A stretch of 64,000 bases of DNA from Streptomyces rubradiris. Lineage in GTDB: Bacteria; Actinomycetota; Actinomycetes; Streptomycetales; Streptomycetaceae. The stretch covers positions 1,815,501 to 1,879,500 of the forward strand of contig NZ_BNEA01000001.1 in NCBI RefSeq assembly GCF_016860525.1. The letters run 5' to 3'. The notes beneath the pieces are model-generated. The model did no database searches and was not told the origin of the DNA. It saw only the letters and a list, made by a program, of their open reading frames with translations. Below, piece by piece: positions 1 to 8,802 of the stretch. The translations under genes were made by a program, and so were the position numbers. The number at the start of each line of letters is the position of its first letter. Position 1 is the stretch's first letter.

Positions 1-261
1 GCCGAGGAAGGGCGGCGGCTCCTCGTCGGGGCCGGTGCCGGCCACCTGGGCGAAGAACTGGGTGCCCCCGAGGTCCTTGCCGAGCCGGCGGTCACGCAGC
101 AGGGCCTCGACGTCCTCGTAGCGGCTGACCACCCAGGAGTTGAGCGGGCCCGCGAGGAGGGGGTGTGCGTCCCGGAGCTTCGCGTAGACCGGGTAGGGGT
201 TCCGGCGGAAGCCGGGGTCGGTCGGATCGAAGAAGAATTCCGGCTCGGCAGGTTCTGCCAT
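1..261 (-). CDS. cytochrome P450, N-terminal part (cut by window edge)
   Basis: The visible 87 codons start with ATG at 261 and run off the left edge. They read as a bacterial soluble P450 N-terminus: an opening FFFDPTDPGF, then NPYPVYAKLRD, and WVVSRYEDVEALLRDRRLG, the usual helix A/beta-1/helix B pattern. Heme-binding and I-helix motifs lie outside the window. No membrane anchor is seen, as expected for actinobacterial P450s using ferredoxin partners. It is transcribed away from qcrB on the same strand, and the strong qcrB terminator at 401-439 separates them, so it is probably its own unit. Substrate is unknown. Confidence 0.85.
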   Translation of the reverse strand, partial: MAEPAEPEFFFDPTDPGFRRNPYPVYAKLRDAHPLLAGPLNSWVVSRYEDVEALLRDRRLGKDLGGTQFFAQVAGTGPDEEPPPFLG

Positions 262-400
262 CAGTGACTCCCCCATTATCACGCCGTGGGCGGCCCGCGC
301 GGGCTTCTGGCCCCGGCTCAAGATCACGACAGTGTGATCATAGCCTCGATCTGGCGACAGCCGTATAACGGGTCGATAACCGCCGACACGTCCCGTACAC

Positions 401-439
401 AAAAAGGCGGCCCCACGGACCGGGTCCGTGGGGCCGCCT
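401..439 (-). terminator. Rho-independent terminator of qcrCAB
   Basis: A 16-bp perfect stem (405-420 with 424-439, 3-nt loop) is followed on the minus strand by a run of five T (AAAAA at 401-405 on the plus strand). It lies just downstream of the qcrB stop, so it fits a strong intrinsic terminator for the bc1 operon. Confidence 0.85.
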
Positions 440-462
440 GCGTGGCGATCAGTGACGGCGGA

Positions 463-2100
463 TCAGTGGTGGCCGTGGCCGCTCGTGATCTCCTTGTACT
501 CCTCCGCCCTCGGCTTCGGGATCTGGGCGTGCTCGCCGTAGTAGGCGTTGGACAGCTTCGCCCGCAGCTTCTGCGAGGCCGGGACCTTGCGCTCCACACC
601 GTTCTCGTCGACCGTCGGGCCGATCTCGGCCGGCGCGTACTGCTCGTGCGCGGTGAGCGTGTGCAGCTGCTCCTGGCTGAGCGGCTCGTGCACCTCGATG
701 AACTCACCGTGCGGCAGGCGCTTGATGATGCCGGTCTCGCGGCCGTGCAGCACCTTCTCGCGGTCCCGGCGCTGCAGGCCGAGACAGATCCGCTTGGTGA
801 CGATGTACGCGATGACCGGGCCGGCGAACAGGAAGATCCGGACGAAGTACGTGACGGCGTTGACCGACAGGTGGAAGTGCGTCGCCCACAGGTCGTTGCC
901 GCCACCCACCATGGCCATCGCGAAGAACGTCAGCCAGGCGACACCGAGAGCGGTGCGCGTCGGGGCGTTGCGCGGGCGGTCCAGGATGTGGTGCTCGCGC
1001 TTGTCACCGGTGATCCAGGACTCGATGAACGGGTAGACCGCGATCGAGACCAGCATCAGACCGAAGACGATCAGCGGGATGAGCACACCGAGGACCAGCG
1101 TGTGGCCCGCGACGTTGATCTCCCAGCCCGGCATCACACGCACGAAGCCCTCGGAGAAGCCCATGTACCAGTCGGGCTGGGCGCCGGTGGACACCTGGTC
1201 CGGACGGTAGGGGCCCATCGCCCAGATCGGGTTGATCTGCGCGACCGCGGCCAGCACCGCCAGGACACCGAAGACCAGGAAGAAGAAGCCTCCGGCCTTG
1301 GCCATGTAGACCGGCAGCAGCGGCATGCCGACGACGTTCTTCTCGGTCTTGCCGGGACCCGCGAACTGCGTGTGCTTGTGGTAGAAGACCAGGATCAGGT
1401 GGGCCACCATCAGGCCCAGCATGATGCCCGGCAGCAGCAGGATGTGGATCGAGTAGAACCGGGCCACGAAGTCGTGACCGGGGAACTCGCCGCCGAAGAG
1501 GAAGAACGACAGGTACGTGCCGACGATCGGCACGGACAGCACCAGACCCTCGGCGATGCGCACACCGGTGCCGGAGAGCAGGTCGTCCGGGAGCGAGTAA
1601 CCGGTGAAGCCGGTGAACATGCCGAGGACGAACAGCAGGAAGCCGAACAGCCAGTTGATCTCACGCGGCTTGCGGAACGCGCCGGTGAAGAACACGCGCA
1701 TCATGTGCACGAACATGCCGGCGAGGAAGACCACCGCGCCCCAGTGGTGGATCTGCCGGATGAGCAGACCACCGCGCACGTCGAAGGAGATGTGCAGGGT
1801 CGAGTTGAACGCCTCGGACATCAGCTGTCCCTGCATCGGGACATAAGAGCCGTGGTACTCCACCTCGTTCATCGACGGGTGGAAGAACAGCGTCAGATAC
1901 ACACCCGTCAGGATGATGATGATGAAGCTGTACATGCACACTTCGCCCAACATGAACGACCAGTGGTCGGGGAAGATCTTGCGCATGTTGGCCTTGGCCA
2001 GGGAGTAGATCCCGAGCCGGCCGTCGGCCCAGTCGGCGACGCGCTCGCCGGCCGGTGCCTTCCCGCGAGAGCGGGACTGTTCGTTCGGTGCAGTACTCAT
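463..2100 (-). CDS. qcrB: cytochrome bc1 complex cytochrome b subunit QcrB
   Basis: 545 aa. Cytochrome b subunit of the actinobacterial menaquinol:cytochrome c reductase, carrying the two b hemes and the quinone sites in the membrane. The first ~220 residues contain the heme-bearing helices (IHHWGAVVFLAG, GYSLPDDLLSGTG) and the Qo-loop region follows (PIWAMGPYRPDQ). A long hydrophilic C-terminal extension (about residues 440-545, ending SGHGHH) is typical of actinobacterial QcrB. The ATG at 2100 overlaps the qcrA stop by 4 bp (ATGA), so translation is coupled. The start follows the charged leader SRSRGKAPAGERVADW. Confidence 0.97.
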   Translation of the reverse strand: MSTAPNEQSRSRGKAPAGERVADWADGRLGIYSLAKANMRKIFPDHWSFMLGEVCMYSFIIIILTGVYLTLFFHPSMNEVEYHGSYVPMQGQLMSEAFNSTLHISFDVRGGLLIRQIHHWGAVVFLAGMFVHMMRVFFTGAFRKPREINWLFGFLLFVLGMFTGFTGYSLPDDLLSGTGVRIAEGLVLSVPIVGTYLSFFLFGGEFPGHDFVARFYSIHILLLPGIMLGLMVAHLILVFYHKHTQFAGPGKTEKNVVGMPLLPVYMAKAGGFFFLVFGVLAVLAAVAQINPIWAMGPYRPDQVSTGAQPDWYMGFSEGFVRVMPGWEINVAGHTLVLGVLIPLIVFGLMLVSIAVYPFIESWITGDKREHHILDRPRNAPTRTALGVAWLTFFAMAMVGGGNDLWATHFHLSVNAVTYFVRIFLFAGPVIAYIVTKRICLGLQRRDREKVLHGRETGIIKRLPHGEFIEVHEPLSQEQLHTLTAHEQYAPAEIGPTVDENGVERKVPASQKLRAKLSNAYYGEHAQIPKPRAEEYKEITSGHGHH

Positions 2101-3155
2101 CCGCGCTCCCAGAAAGCAGGACCGACGGGCTCCTCGAAGTCGCCGAGCGCCTGGAGGTAACCCTCACTGTCCACGCCGATGCGCAGCTGCGGCAGGGCGT
2201 GGCCGGCGGGGCCGAAGATCACTCGGGCGCCGTCGGTGAGGTCGAAGGTGGACTGGTGGCACGGGCACAGCACGTGGTGCGTCTGCTGCTCGTACAGCGA
2301 GATCGGGCAGCCCACGTGGGTGCAGATCTTCGAGTAGGCGACGACGCCCTGGTGCGACCAGTCGAGCTCGCGCTTGTCCTTGATGTCGTCCGGCTGGAGC
2401 CGCACGATCATCAGCGCCGCCTTGGCGATCTCGTTCTGGAAGTCCTCGTCGTGCTCCGACATCCCGTCGGGCATGGCGAAGGTCAGCGAGCCGACGGCCA
2501 CGTCCTCCGGACGCAGCGGCTGGCCGGTGTTCATGTTGACCAGACGCTTGCCCTTGGCCCACATCGTGTGCCGCAGCTTCGTCTTCGGCGCCGGGCCCAG
2601 ACCGCCCAGCAGCATCACGCCGGAGAGCGGCACCAGCGCCATCGCGCCGAACATGGTGTTGCGGATCAGCTTGCGGCGGCCGAAGCCGGACTCCGCGGCA
2701 CCCTGGCGGAAGTCCGCGTGGACCTTGGCCCGCACCTCCGGCGAGGCCTCGATCGGGTGCCGGTCGTCGGCGATCTCCACGTCCGACATCAGGGTGCGCG
2801 CCCAGTGGACCGCGCCCGCGCCGATGCAGAACAGCGCCACGCCCAGCGTCAGGCCCAGCGCGAAGTTCATCGCGCTCAGATGCCCGATCGGGAAGACGAA
2901 GATCGACTTGTCGTTCGGGATCGCCAGGTACGAGACGATGAAGCCGATGGTGGCCAGCATCGACACCGTGAACAGGAACGCCACCGCGCGCTCGGACCGC
3001 TTGGCGGCCCGCTCGTCGATGTCCTGGATCCGGTGCTCGTGCGGCGGCAGCCCCGGGTCCGCGAACGGGTTCTCCTCGTCCGCGGTCGCTACCGCGCCGT
3101 GCGCGTGGTCCTGCTCAGCGGGCAGGTTCTCTTCAGGAATGTCTTGGCTACTCAT
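2097..3155 (-). CDS. qcrA: Rieske iron-sulfur subunit QcrA
   Basis: 352 aa. Rieske [2Fe-2S] subunit of cytochrome bc1. After a ~60-residue cytosolic N-terminus there are three membrane helices rather than the single one of proteobacteria, the known actinobacterial form. The cluster ligands are visible in the C-terminal domain: CTHVGC (C278, H280, C283) and CPCH (C297, C299, H300). It sits between qcrC and qcrB with 4-bp overlaps on both sides, so the three subunits are translated as one coupled operon. Confidence 0.97.
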   Translation of the reverse strand: MSSQDIPEENLPAEQDHAHGAVATADEENPFADPGLPPHEHRIQDIDERAAKRSERAVAFLFTVSMLATIGFIVSYLAIPNDKSIFVFPIGHLSAMNFALGLTLGVALFCIGAGAVHWARTLMSDVEIADDRHPIEASPEVRAKVHADFRQGAAESGFGRRKLIRNTMFGAMALVPLSGVMLLGGLGPAPKTKLRHTMWAKGKRLVNMNTGQPLRPEDVAVGSLTFAMPDGMSEHDEDFQNEIAKAALMIVRLQPDDIKDKRELDWSHQGVVAYSKICTHVGCPISLYEQQTHHVLCPCHQSTFDLTDGARVIFGPAGHALPQLRIGVDSEGYLQALGDFEEPVGPAFWERG

Positions 3156-3964
3156 GACTTCTTGGCCTTTGCGGTCCGAGCGGCGACCCAGACGGCGACC
3201 GCGATCAGCGTGCCGAGGCCGAAGATCCAGCCGAACAGACCCTCACTGACCGGCCCGAGGCCGCCCAGCTCCAGACCACCCGGGTTCTCCGTCTTGTCAC
3301 CGTTGACCGCGTTCAGGTACGCGATGATGTCCTTCTTGTTCTTCTCCGACATCGTGGTGTCGGGGAAGGACGGCATGTTCTGCGGGCCGGTCTGCATGGC
3401 CTCGTAGATGTGCTTCGGAGCGACACCCTCCAGCGTCGGGGCGAACTTGCCCTTGGTCAGGGCACCGCCCTTGCCGGTGAAGTTGTGGCACTGCGCGCAG
3501 TTGGTGCGGAACAGCTCGCCGCCCTTGGCGATGTCCGCGCCGTCGGGGCCGTACTGCTGCTTGGTGGGCACACTCGGGCCGGCGCCCAGCGACGCGACGT
3601 ACGCGGCGAGCTGGTCGATCTGGGCCTGCGTGTAGATGGGCTTCTTGCGCGGGACCTGGGCGCCCTGCGAGGTCGCGGCGGGCATACGGCCGGTGCCGAC
3701 CTGGAAGTCGACGGCCGCGGCGCCGACGCCGACGAGGCTCGGGCCGTCGGAGGAGCCCTGGCCACCGGTGCCGTGGCAGCTGGCGCAGCCGACCTCGTAG
3801 AGCTTCTTGCCCTCCTTGATGGTCAGGGACTGGGAGGATTCATCGGCCTGCGCCTTGCCCGCGGGCGCGAACGCGGCGTACAGCCCCCCAGTGGCCGCCA
3901 GCGCGAGGAGTAGGACGACGACCGCCGCCAGCGGATGGCGTCGTCGTGCGGAGAGCTTTTTCAC
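3152..3964 (-). CDS. qcrC: diheme cytochrome c subunit QcrC
   Basis: 270 aa. Diheme cytochrome c1 (cc) of the bc1-aa3 supercomplex, which passes electrons directly to cytochrome oxidase so that no soluble cytochrome c is needed. A signal-anchor helix covers about residues 11-32. Two heme c motifs are visible: CASCH (C60, C63, H64) and CAQCH (C156, C159, H160). A C-terminal membrane helix (about 243-262) ends in KAKKS. First gene of qcrCAB, 62 bp after ctaE, so co-transcription with ctaE is likely. Confidence 0.97.
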   Translation of the reverse strand: MKKLSARRRHPLAAVVVLLLALAATGGLYAAFAPAGKAQADESSQSLTIKEGKKLYEVGCASCHGTGGQGSSDGPSLVGVGAAAVDFQVGTGRMPAATSQGAQVPRKKPIYTQAQIDQLAAYVASLGAGPSVPTKQQYGPDGADIAKGGELFRTNCAQCHNFTGKGGALTKGKFAPTLEGVAPKHIYEAMQTGPQNMPSFPDTTMSEKNKKDIIAYLNAVNGDKTENPGGLELGGLGPVSEGLFGWIFGLGTLIAVAVWVAARTAKAKKS

Positions 3965-4026
3965 GGATTACCCCGGTGTCAGGATCTTCTGCGTCGGTGC
4001 TTCTGGATGTGCGGGAGCGATCCCGG

Positions 4027-4647
4027 CTACTTGATCAGGTAGATCGTGGCGAAGAGGCCGATCCAGACGACATCGACGAAGTGCCAGTAGTAGGACACGA
4101 CGATGGCGGCGGTCGCCTGCTCGTGGGTGAACCTCTTGGCCATGTAGGTACGGCCGAGGACCAGCAGGAAGGCGATGAGGCCGCCCGTCACGTGCAGGCC
4201 GTGGAAGCCGGTGGTCAGGTAGAACACCGAGCCGTACGGGTCCGAGGACAGCGAGATGCCGTCCTTCTTCACCAGCTCGGTGTACTCGTAGATCTGACCG
4301 CCGATGAAGATCGCACCCATGATGAAGGTGATGATGAACCAGCCACGGAGCTTCTTCACATCGCCGCGCTCGGCAGCGAACACGCCGAGCTGGCAGGTGA
4401 GGGAGGAGAGCACCAGGATCGTGGTGTTCGTCGCGGAGAAGGGCACGTTGAGCGCGTGCGCCATCTCCTTCCAGTGGTCCGGTCCGGTCACCGACCGGAG
4501 GGTGAAGTACATCGCGAAGAGGGCCGCGAAGAACATCAGCTCGGAACTCAGCCAGATGATGGTTCCGACGCTGGTGAGGTTCGGCCGATTGACCGACGGG
4601 TGCGCGTGCCCGGTTTCTACTGTCGTTGCTGTCGCCACGACCGACAT
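4027..4647 (-). CDS. ctaE: cytochrome c oxidase subunit III CtaE
   Basis: 206 aa. Subunit III of the aa3 oxidase. It has the family pattern of about five membrane helices, starting after a short His-containing N-terminus ([19 protein letters not shown]), a conserved HWKE segment, and a C-terminal [15 protein letters not shown] helix near the expected end. It leads the ctaE-qcrCAB unit, away from the other oxidase subunits at 6.7-9.8 kb. The start codon lies inside a perfect 21-bp palindrome, and no clear Shine-Dalgarno sequence is seen upstream. Confidence 0.97.
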   Translation of the reverse strand: MSVVATATTVETGHAHPSVNRPNLTSVGTIIWLSSELMFFAALFAMYFTLRSVTGPDHWKEMAHALNVPFSATNTTILVLSSLTCQLGVFAAERGDVKKLRGWFIITFIMGAIFIGGQIYEYTELVKKDGISLSSDPYGSVFYLTTGFHGLHVTGGLIAFLLVLGRTYMAKRFTHEQATAAIVVSYYWHFVDVVWIGLFATIYLIK

Positions 4648-4658
4648 TATGTCGGTCG
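4638..4658. promoter_or_regulatory. perfect palindrome over the ctaE start codon
   Basis: The half-site CGACCGACAT (4638-4647) and its exact reverse complement (4649-4658) flank one T. The ctaE ATG (4647-4645, minus strand) is within it. Perfect 10-bp arms suit a dimeric regulator site or an RNA hairpin that would bury the start codon. Which of the two it is cannot be told from sequence. Confidence 0.55.
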
Positions 4659-4801
4659 CTTATCTCGCGCTCACTCCGGGGGGTGCCGTTCGGAGTGTTG
4701 CCGCCCGCCGAACCGGTGCTGACGTGGTGTTCGGGGGAGTAGCATCCGCCCAGACGGCCCTGCCCGTCCCGTCCGTACGACGCCGACGTCCCGGAGGAAC
4801 A

Positions 4802-5203
4802 ATGCAGCCGACCGCCACGGTGCTGGTCTATAGCGACGACTCCAACACTCGCGAGCAAGTACGGCTGGCCGCCGGGCGCCGGCCCGCCCCCGACGTCCCC
4901 CTGGTGGAGTTCGTGGAGTGCGCCACCCCCGAGGCGGTGGTGCGGGAGCTGGACAAGGGGGGCATCGACGTCTGCGTGCTGGACGGCGAGGCCGTGCCGA
5001 TGGGCGGCATGGGCGTGTGCCGGCAGATCAAGGACGAGGTGTTCGGCTGCCCGCCGGTGCTGCTGCTCATGGGACGGCCGCAGGACGCGTGGCTGGCCAC
5101 GTGGAGCCGTGCGGACGCGGCTGTGACGCTGCCGGTGGATCCGGTGGAGTTCGCCTCCGCGCTGGCCTCTCTGCTGCGTCAGAAGAGGCTTGTGGGCGCC
5201 TAG
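4802..5203 (+). CDS. orphan receiver-like (atypical response regulator) protein
   Basis: 133 aa, a single CheY-like receiver fold with no output domain. The ATG at 4802 has a good ribosome site (GGAGGAAC just upstream). The acidic pair D12/D13 and a phospho-acceptor candidate D61 (CVLDGEAVP) are present. The switch Thr/Ser is replaced (LLLMG, M90-G91) and the invariant Lys of the KP motif is Leu (L110-P111). It is therefore probably not a normal phospho-relay protein. It diverges from ctaE with only 154 bp between, so a role near respiration is an inference from position. No paired kinase is nearby. Confidence 0.8.
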   Translation: MQPTATVLVYSDDSNTREQVRLAAGRRPAPDVPLVEFVECATPEAVVRELDKGGIDVCVLDGEAVPMGGMGVCRQIKDEVFGCPPVLLLMGRPQDAWLATWSRADAAVTLPVDPVEFASALASLLRQKRLVGA

Positions 5204-5240
5204 GTGCTCGGGGGCGCGGAGGAGCGTGCGCGAGTGCCAG

Positions 5241-5287
5241 TTCGTCGTGGCTTGTCGCGCAGTTCCCCGCGCCCCTTTCGGGGCGCC
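5241..5287. repeat. dispersed intergenic hairpin element, copy 1
   Basis: The core GTCGCGCAGTTCCCCGCG is followed by a GGGGCGC complement, forming a GCGCCCC/GGGGCGC hairpin. Related copies lie at 9951-9988, 11403-11442 (reverse orientation) and, more loosely, 35344-35381. This copy sits between two convergent genes and may act as a two-way terminator. Confidence 0.6.
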
Positions 5288-6543
5288 TATGCGGCCCTTG
5301 GCTGGAGGCGTACCGCCTCTGCCGGGGTGTCCTGGGGCCTGTTCGTCAGGGCGCTGCCCGTGCGCCACTTCTTCCAGTCGACGTTCCAGTCGCCGAAGCC
5401 GTTGCCGAAGGGCTCCATGGTCTGGCCCTGGGAGTTGACGACCTTGACGATGTCGCCCTCGCGGATGTTGTCGTAGAGCCACTCGGCGTTGGACGTGCTC
5501 ATCCCGACGCAGCCGTGGCTGACGTTCTCGTAGCCCTGCGAGCCGACCGACCAGGGCGCGGCGTGGACGTACTCGCCGGACCAGGTGACCCGGGTGGCGT
5601 AATACACCGGCAGGTCGTAGGAGTCCGAGGTGCCCTCGGCGATGCCGACGGTGGTGCCGCGCATCCGTACGAAGTACTGCTTCTCCAGTACGACCTTGAC
5701 GCCGTTGCGGGTCTCGAAGCCGGGCTTGCCGGCGGTGACCGGGATCTGCTCGACGGGCTGGTCGTTCCTGTAGTACGTCAGCTGGTGCGCGGCGGCGTCC
5801 GCGACGACCTCGACCTTGTCCCCTGTGGTGATCTTCAGCGGCTGCGACTTCGCGCCCCACAGCCGGTCGCCCACGCGGACGCCCTCCAGGTTGCTGTGCA
5901 CCCGGATGGTCGCGTGGGCCGGCCAGTACTCCTTGGGCCGGTAGTGGAGTTCCTTGTCGTTCACCCAGTACCAGGAGCCCTGCACGGCCGGCGTGGACTC
6001 CACCCGCAGGGCCCGCTCCACCACGGCACGCTGCGCCTTGTCCTTGATCCCCTGGTCCAGTTGGGCCGTGATGGGCTGTCCGACGCCGTAGGTGCCCGCG
6101 CCCGGCCCGAAGCCGACGTTCAGGCGCTTCTTGCCCGCGGGCTTGCCGGTGTCGAACGTGAGGGTCTTGCGGCCGGGCGCGCCGTCCTCGTCCTCGGTGC
6201 TCACGGTGACCGTGTAGTGGGCGCCCGCGGCCAGCGGGGAAGTGCTGTGCCAGCGGCTGCCGTCGGCGGCCAGTTCGCCCGTCACATAGCGCCCTGTGGA
6301 GTCCCGGGCGGTGACGTCCGTGATCCGGCCCTCACCGCTGTTGGCGGTGACCTCCAGGGGCTTGTCCGGGTCGGCTCGCTTGCCCGCTTCGGCGGGGCCG
6401 TTGAAGGAGATCAGGTCCGCTGCGTCGTACGGCCTGGCCGACAGGGGGTTGCCGTCCGAACCGCAAGCGGTGACGCCCGCACCGAGGGCGGTCACCAGCA
6501 GGGTGCAGCCGACGACGGTACGGGTCCGCACAGTGTGGTTCAT
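5287..6543 (-). CDS. L,D-transpeptidase lipoprotein (Ig-like domains plus YkuD)
   Basis: 418 aa. Likely makes 3-3 cross-links in peptidoglycan outside the membrane. The N-terminus is a lipoprotein signal with lipobox GVTAC (C27). About residues 45-250 fit two immunoglobulin-like domains as in mycobacterial LdtMt2. A YkuD catalytic domain follows with the signature SHGCVGMS (H343, C345), and after it a Trp-rich C-terminal segment (GDWNVDWKKW). Family, length and catalytic residues are complete. It lies between ctaE and ctaF on the same strand as the oxidase genes. Proline- and Arg-rich final residues carry no known motif. Confidence 0.92.
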   Translation of the reverse strand: MNHTVRTRTVVGCTLLVTALGAGVTACGSDGNPLSARPYDAADLISFNGPAEAGKRADPDKPLEVTANSGEGRITDVTARDSTGRYVTGELAADGSRWHSTSPLAAGAHYTVTVSTEDEDGAPGRKTLTFDTGKPAGKKRLNVGFGPGAGTYGVGQPITAQLDQGIKDKAQRAVVERALRVESTPAVQGSWYWVNDKELHYRPKEYWPAHATIRVHSNLEGVRVGDRLWGAKSQPLKITTGDKVEVVADAAAHQLTYYRNDQPVEQIPVTAGKPGFETRNGVKVVLEKQYFVRMRGTTVGIAEGTSDSYDLPVYYATRVTWSGEYVHAAPWSVGSQGYENVSHGCVGMSTSNAEWLYDNIREGDIVKVVNSQGQTMEPFGNGFGDWNVDWKKWRTGSALTNRPQDTPAEAVRLQPRAA

Positions 6544-6622
6544 GCGATCACGCTATGAGATCAAATGATTACCGGCACGGCGGGTCATTCATCCGAGCGA
6601 ACGATGCTCCGGCAAACGAGGA

Positions 6623-6656
6623 GAGCCCGGACCCTCCGTGAGGAAGATCCGGGCTC
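6623..6656 (-). terminator. hairpin downstream of ctaF
   Basis: A 9-bp stem GAGCCCGGA (6623-6631) pairs with TCCGGGCTC (6648-6656) across a 16-nt loop, just after the ctaF stop. It probably ends the ctaCDF transcript. There is no clear T-run. Confidence 0.6.
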
Positions 6657-6673
6657 CCGGTGCGTCCGGCGCC

Positions 6674-7072
6674 CTACTGGGTCCGGTTCTCACCGTGGTA
6701 GTACTCGAACACCCAGCCGAACAGGCCGATCAGGATGAACGGGGCGGAGAAGTAGATCAGCCACCAGCCGACCGCGATGCTGAGGAAGGCGATCGCGCCG
6801 CCGAAGCCCAGCATGAGCGGCTGCCAGCTGTGCGGGCTGAAGAAGCCCAGCTCGCCCGCGTCGTCCGCGACATCGGCCTCCTTGTCGTCCTGGGCGCCCG
6901 CGTCGACCCGCCGGGCGGTGAAGCCCAGGTAGAAGCCGATCATGACGGCCAGGCCGAAGGCCAGGAAGAGCGCGGTGGTACCGGCCGGCTCCTTCGACCA
7001 CACGCCATACACGATGGCCATGATCAGGATGAAGACGCTCAGCCAGATGAACATCCGACCCTGGATCTTCAC
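6674..7072 (-). CDS. ctaF: cytochrome c oxidase subunit IV CtaF
   Basis: 132 aa. The small actinobacterial subunit IV, a membrane protein stabilising the aa3 oxidase. It has paired hydrophobic helices at about 6-24 and 33-52, a charged linker ([19 protein letters not shown]) and two further helices in the C-terminal half, ending in WVFEYYHGE. The ATG overlaps the ctaD stop by 4 bp, so it is the third gene of ctaC-ctaD-ctaF. Confidence 0.95.
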   Translation of the reverse strand: MKIQGRMFIWLSVFILIMAIVYGVWSKEPAGTTALFLAFGLAVMIGFYLGFTARRVDAGAQDDKEADVADDAGELGFFSPHSWQPLMLGFGGAIAFLSIAVGWWLIYFSAPFILIGLFGWVFEYYHGENRTQ

Positions 7073-8802
7073 TTGCCGGCCTCCTTGCTGCCCGCGACGG
7101 CGGTGCCGTGACCGGCGTGCTCAAGCTGCTCGAGCGCGGCGATCTCGGGGTGGTGCAGATCGAACGCCGGGGATTCGCTGCGGATCCGCGGCAGGGTGAG
7201 GAAGTTGTGCCGCGGCGGCGGGCAGGAGGTCGCCCACTCCAGGGAGCGGCCGTAGCCCCACGGGTCGTCCACGCCGACCGGCTTGCCGTACTTGGCCGTC
7301 TTCCAGACGTTGTAGAGGAACGGCAGGATCGACAGGCCGAGCAGGAAGGAGCTGATGGTCGACACCGTGTTCAGCGCGGTGAAGCCGTCTCCGTTCAGGT
7401 AGTCGGCGTACCGGCGCGGCATGCCCTCGGCGCCCAGCCAGTGCTGGACCAGGAAGGTGCCGTGGAAGCCGATGAACAGCGTCCAGAAGGTGATCTTGCC
7501 GAGGCGCTCGTCCAGCATCTTGCCGGTCCACTTCGGCCACCAGAAGTGGAAGCCGGAGAACATGGCGAAGACGACCGTACCGAAGACCACGTAGTGGAAG
7601 TGGGCCACCACGAAGTACGAGTCGGAGACGTGGAAGTCCATCGGCGGCGAGGCCAGGATGACACCGGTCAGACCACCGAAGGTGAAGGTGATCAGGAAGC
7701 CCGTGGCCCAGAGCATCGGCGTCTCGAAGGACAGCGAGCCCTTCCACATCGTGCCGATCCAGTTGAAGAACTTCACACCGGTCGGCACGGCGATCAGGAA
7801 GGTCATGAAGGAGAAGAAGGGCAGCAACACCCCGCCGGTGACGTACATGTGGTGGGCCCACACGGTCACGGACAGACCGGCGATCGCGATCGTCGCGGCG
7901 ATCAGACCCATGTAGCCGAACATCGGCTTACGGGAGAACACCGGGATGACTTCGGAGATGATGCCGAAGAACGGCAGGGCGATGATGTACACCTCTGGGT
8001 GTCCGAAGAACCAGAAGAGGTGTTGCCACAGCAGTGCGCCGCCGTTGGCCGCGTCGAAGATGTGGGCGCCGAACTTCCGGTCCGCCTCCAGGGCGAACAG
8101 CGCGGCGGCCAGCACCGGGAAGGCCAGCAGGACCAGCACACCGGTCAGCAGCACGTTCCACACGAAGATCGGCATGCGGAACATGGTCATGCCCGGGGCA
8201 CGCATGCAGATGATCGTGGTGATGAAGTTGACCGAGCCGAGGATCGTGCCGAAGCCGGAGAAGGCCAGACCCATGATCCACATGTCGGCGCCGACGCCCG
8301 GCGAACGGACCGCGTCCGACAGCGGGGAGTAGGCGAACCAGCCGAAGTCGGCGGCACCCTGCGGGGTGAGGAAGCCGGCCACCGCGATGAGCGAGCCGAA
8401 CAGGTACAGCCAGTAGGCGAACATGTTCAGCCGCGGGAACGCCACGTCGGGCGCGCCGATCTGGAGCGGCATGATCCAGTTCGCGAAACCGGCGAACAGC
8501 GGCGTCGCGAACATCAGCAGCATGATCGTGCCGTGCATCGTGAACGCCTGGTTGAACTGCTCGTTCGACATGATCTGCAGGCCCGGACGGGCCAGCTCGG
8601 CGCGCATGACGAGCGCCATCACGCCACCGATCAGGAAGAACGCGAACGACGTCGCCAGATACAGCGTGCCGATCGTCTTGTGGTCGGTGGTCGTCAGCCA
8701 CTTCACCACGACATTGCCGGGTTGCTTGCGCCTGACCGGCAGCTCGTCGGCGTACGAGCCTTCAGCTGCCGCGGCACCCTGGGGTTCGTTGAGGATGCTC
8801 AC
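7069..8802 (-). CDS. ctaD: cytochrome c oxidase subunit I CtaD
   Basis: 577 aa. The catalytic subunit of aa3 oxidase, with heme a, heme a3 and CuB. The start is GTG at 8802, overlapping the ctaC stop by 4 bp (GTGA); an upstream in-frame extension would lie within ctaC and is rejected. Visible motifs: [10 protein letters not shown] around the low-spin heme, [13 protein letters not shown] (the His-Tyr pair of the CuB site), [10 protein letters not shown] (two CuB histidines) and [10 protein letters not shown] (heme a3 and a ligands). Twelve hydrophobic segments are expected for this length. The C-terminal tail is hydrophilic. Confidence 0.97.
   Translation of the reverse strand: MSILNEPQGAAAAEGSYADELPVRRKQPGNVVVKWLTTTDHKTIGTLYLATSFAFFLIGGVMALVMRAELARPGLQIMSNEQFNQAFTMHGTIMLLMFATPLFAGFANWIMPLQIGAPDVAFPRLNMFAYWLYLFGSLIAVAGFLTPQGAADFGWFAYSPLSDAVRSPGVGADMWIMGLAFSGFGTILGSVNFITTIICMRAPGMTMFRMPIFVWNVLLTGVLVLLAFPVLAAALFALEADRKFGAHIFDAANGGALLWQHLFWFFGHPEVYIIALPFFGIISEVIPVFSRKPMFGYMGLIAATIAIAGLSVTVWAHHMYVTGGVLLPFFSFMTFLIAVPTGVKFFNWIGTMWKGSLSFETPMLWATGFLITFTFGGLTGVILASPPMDFHVSDSYFVVAHFHYVVFGTVVFAMFSGFHFWWPKWTGKMLDERLGKITFWTLFIGFHGTFLVQHWLGAEGMPRRYADYLNGDGFTALNTVSTISSFLLGLSILPFLYNVWKTAKYGKPVGVDDPWGYGRSLEWATSCPPPRHNFLTLPRIRSESPAFDLHHPEIAALEQLEHAGHGTAVAGSKEAGK

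Noticed and set aside
286-2160. Long plus-strand open frame opposite qcrB/qcrA
   Set aside because: Antisense shadow in a GC-rich region; the translation is low-complexity His/Asp/Val-rich and lies opposite clear motifs of QcrB and QcrA.
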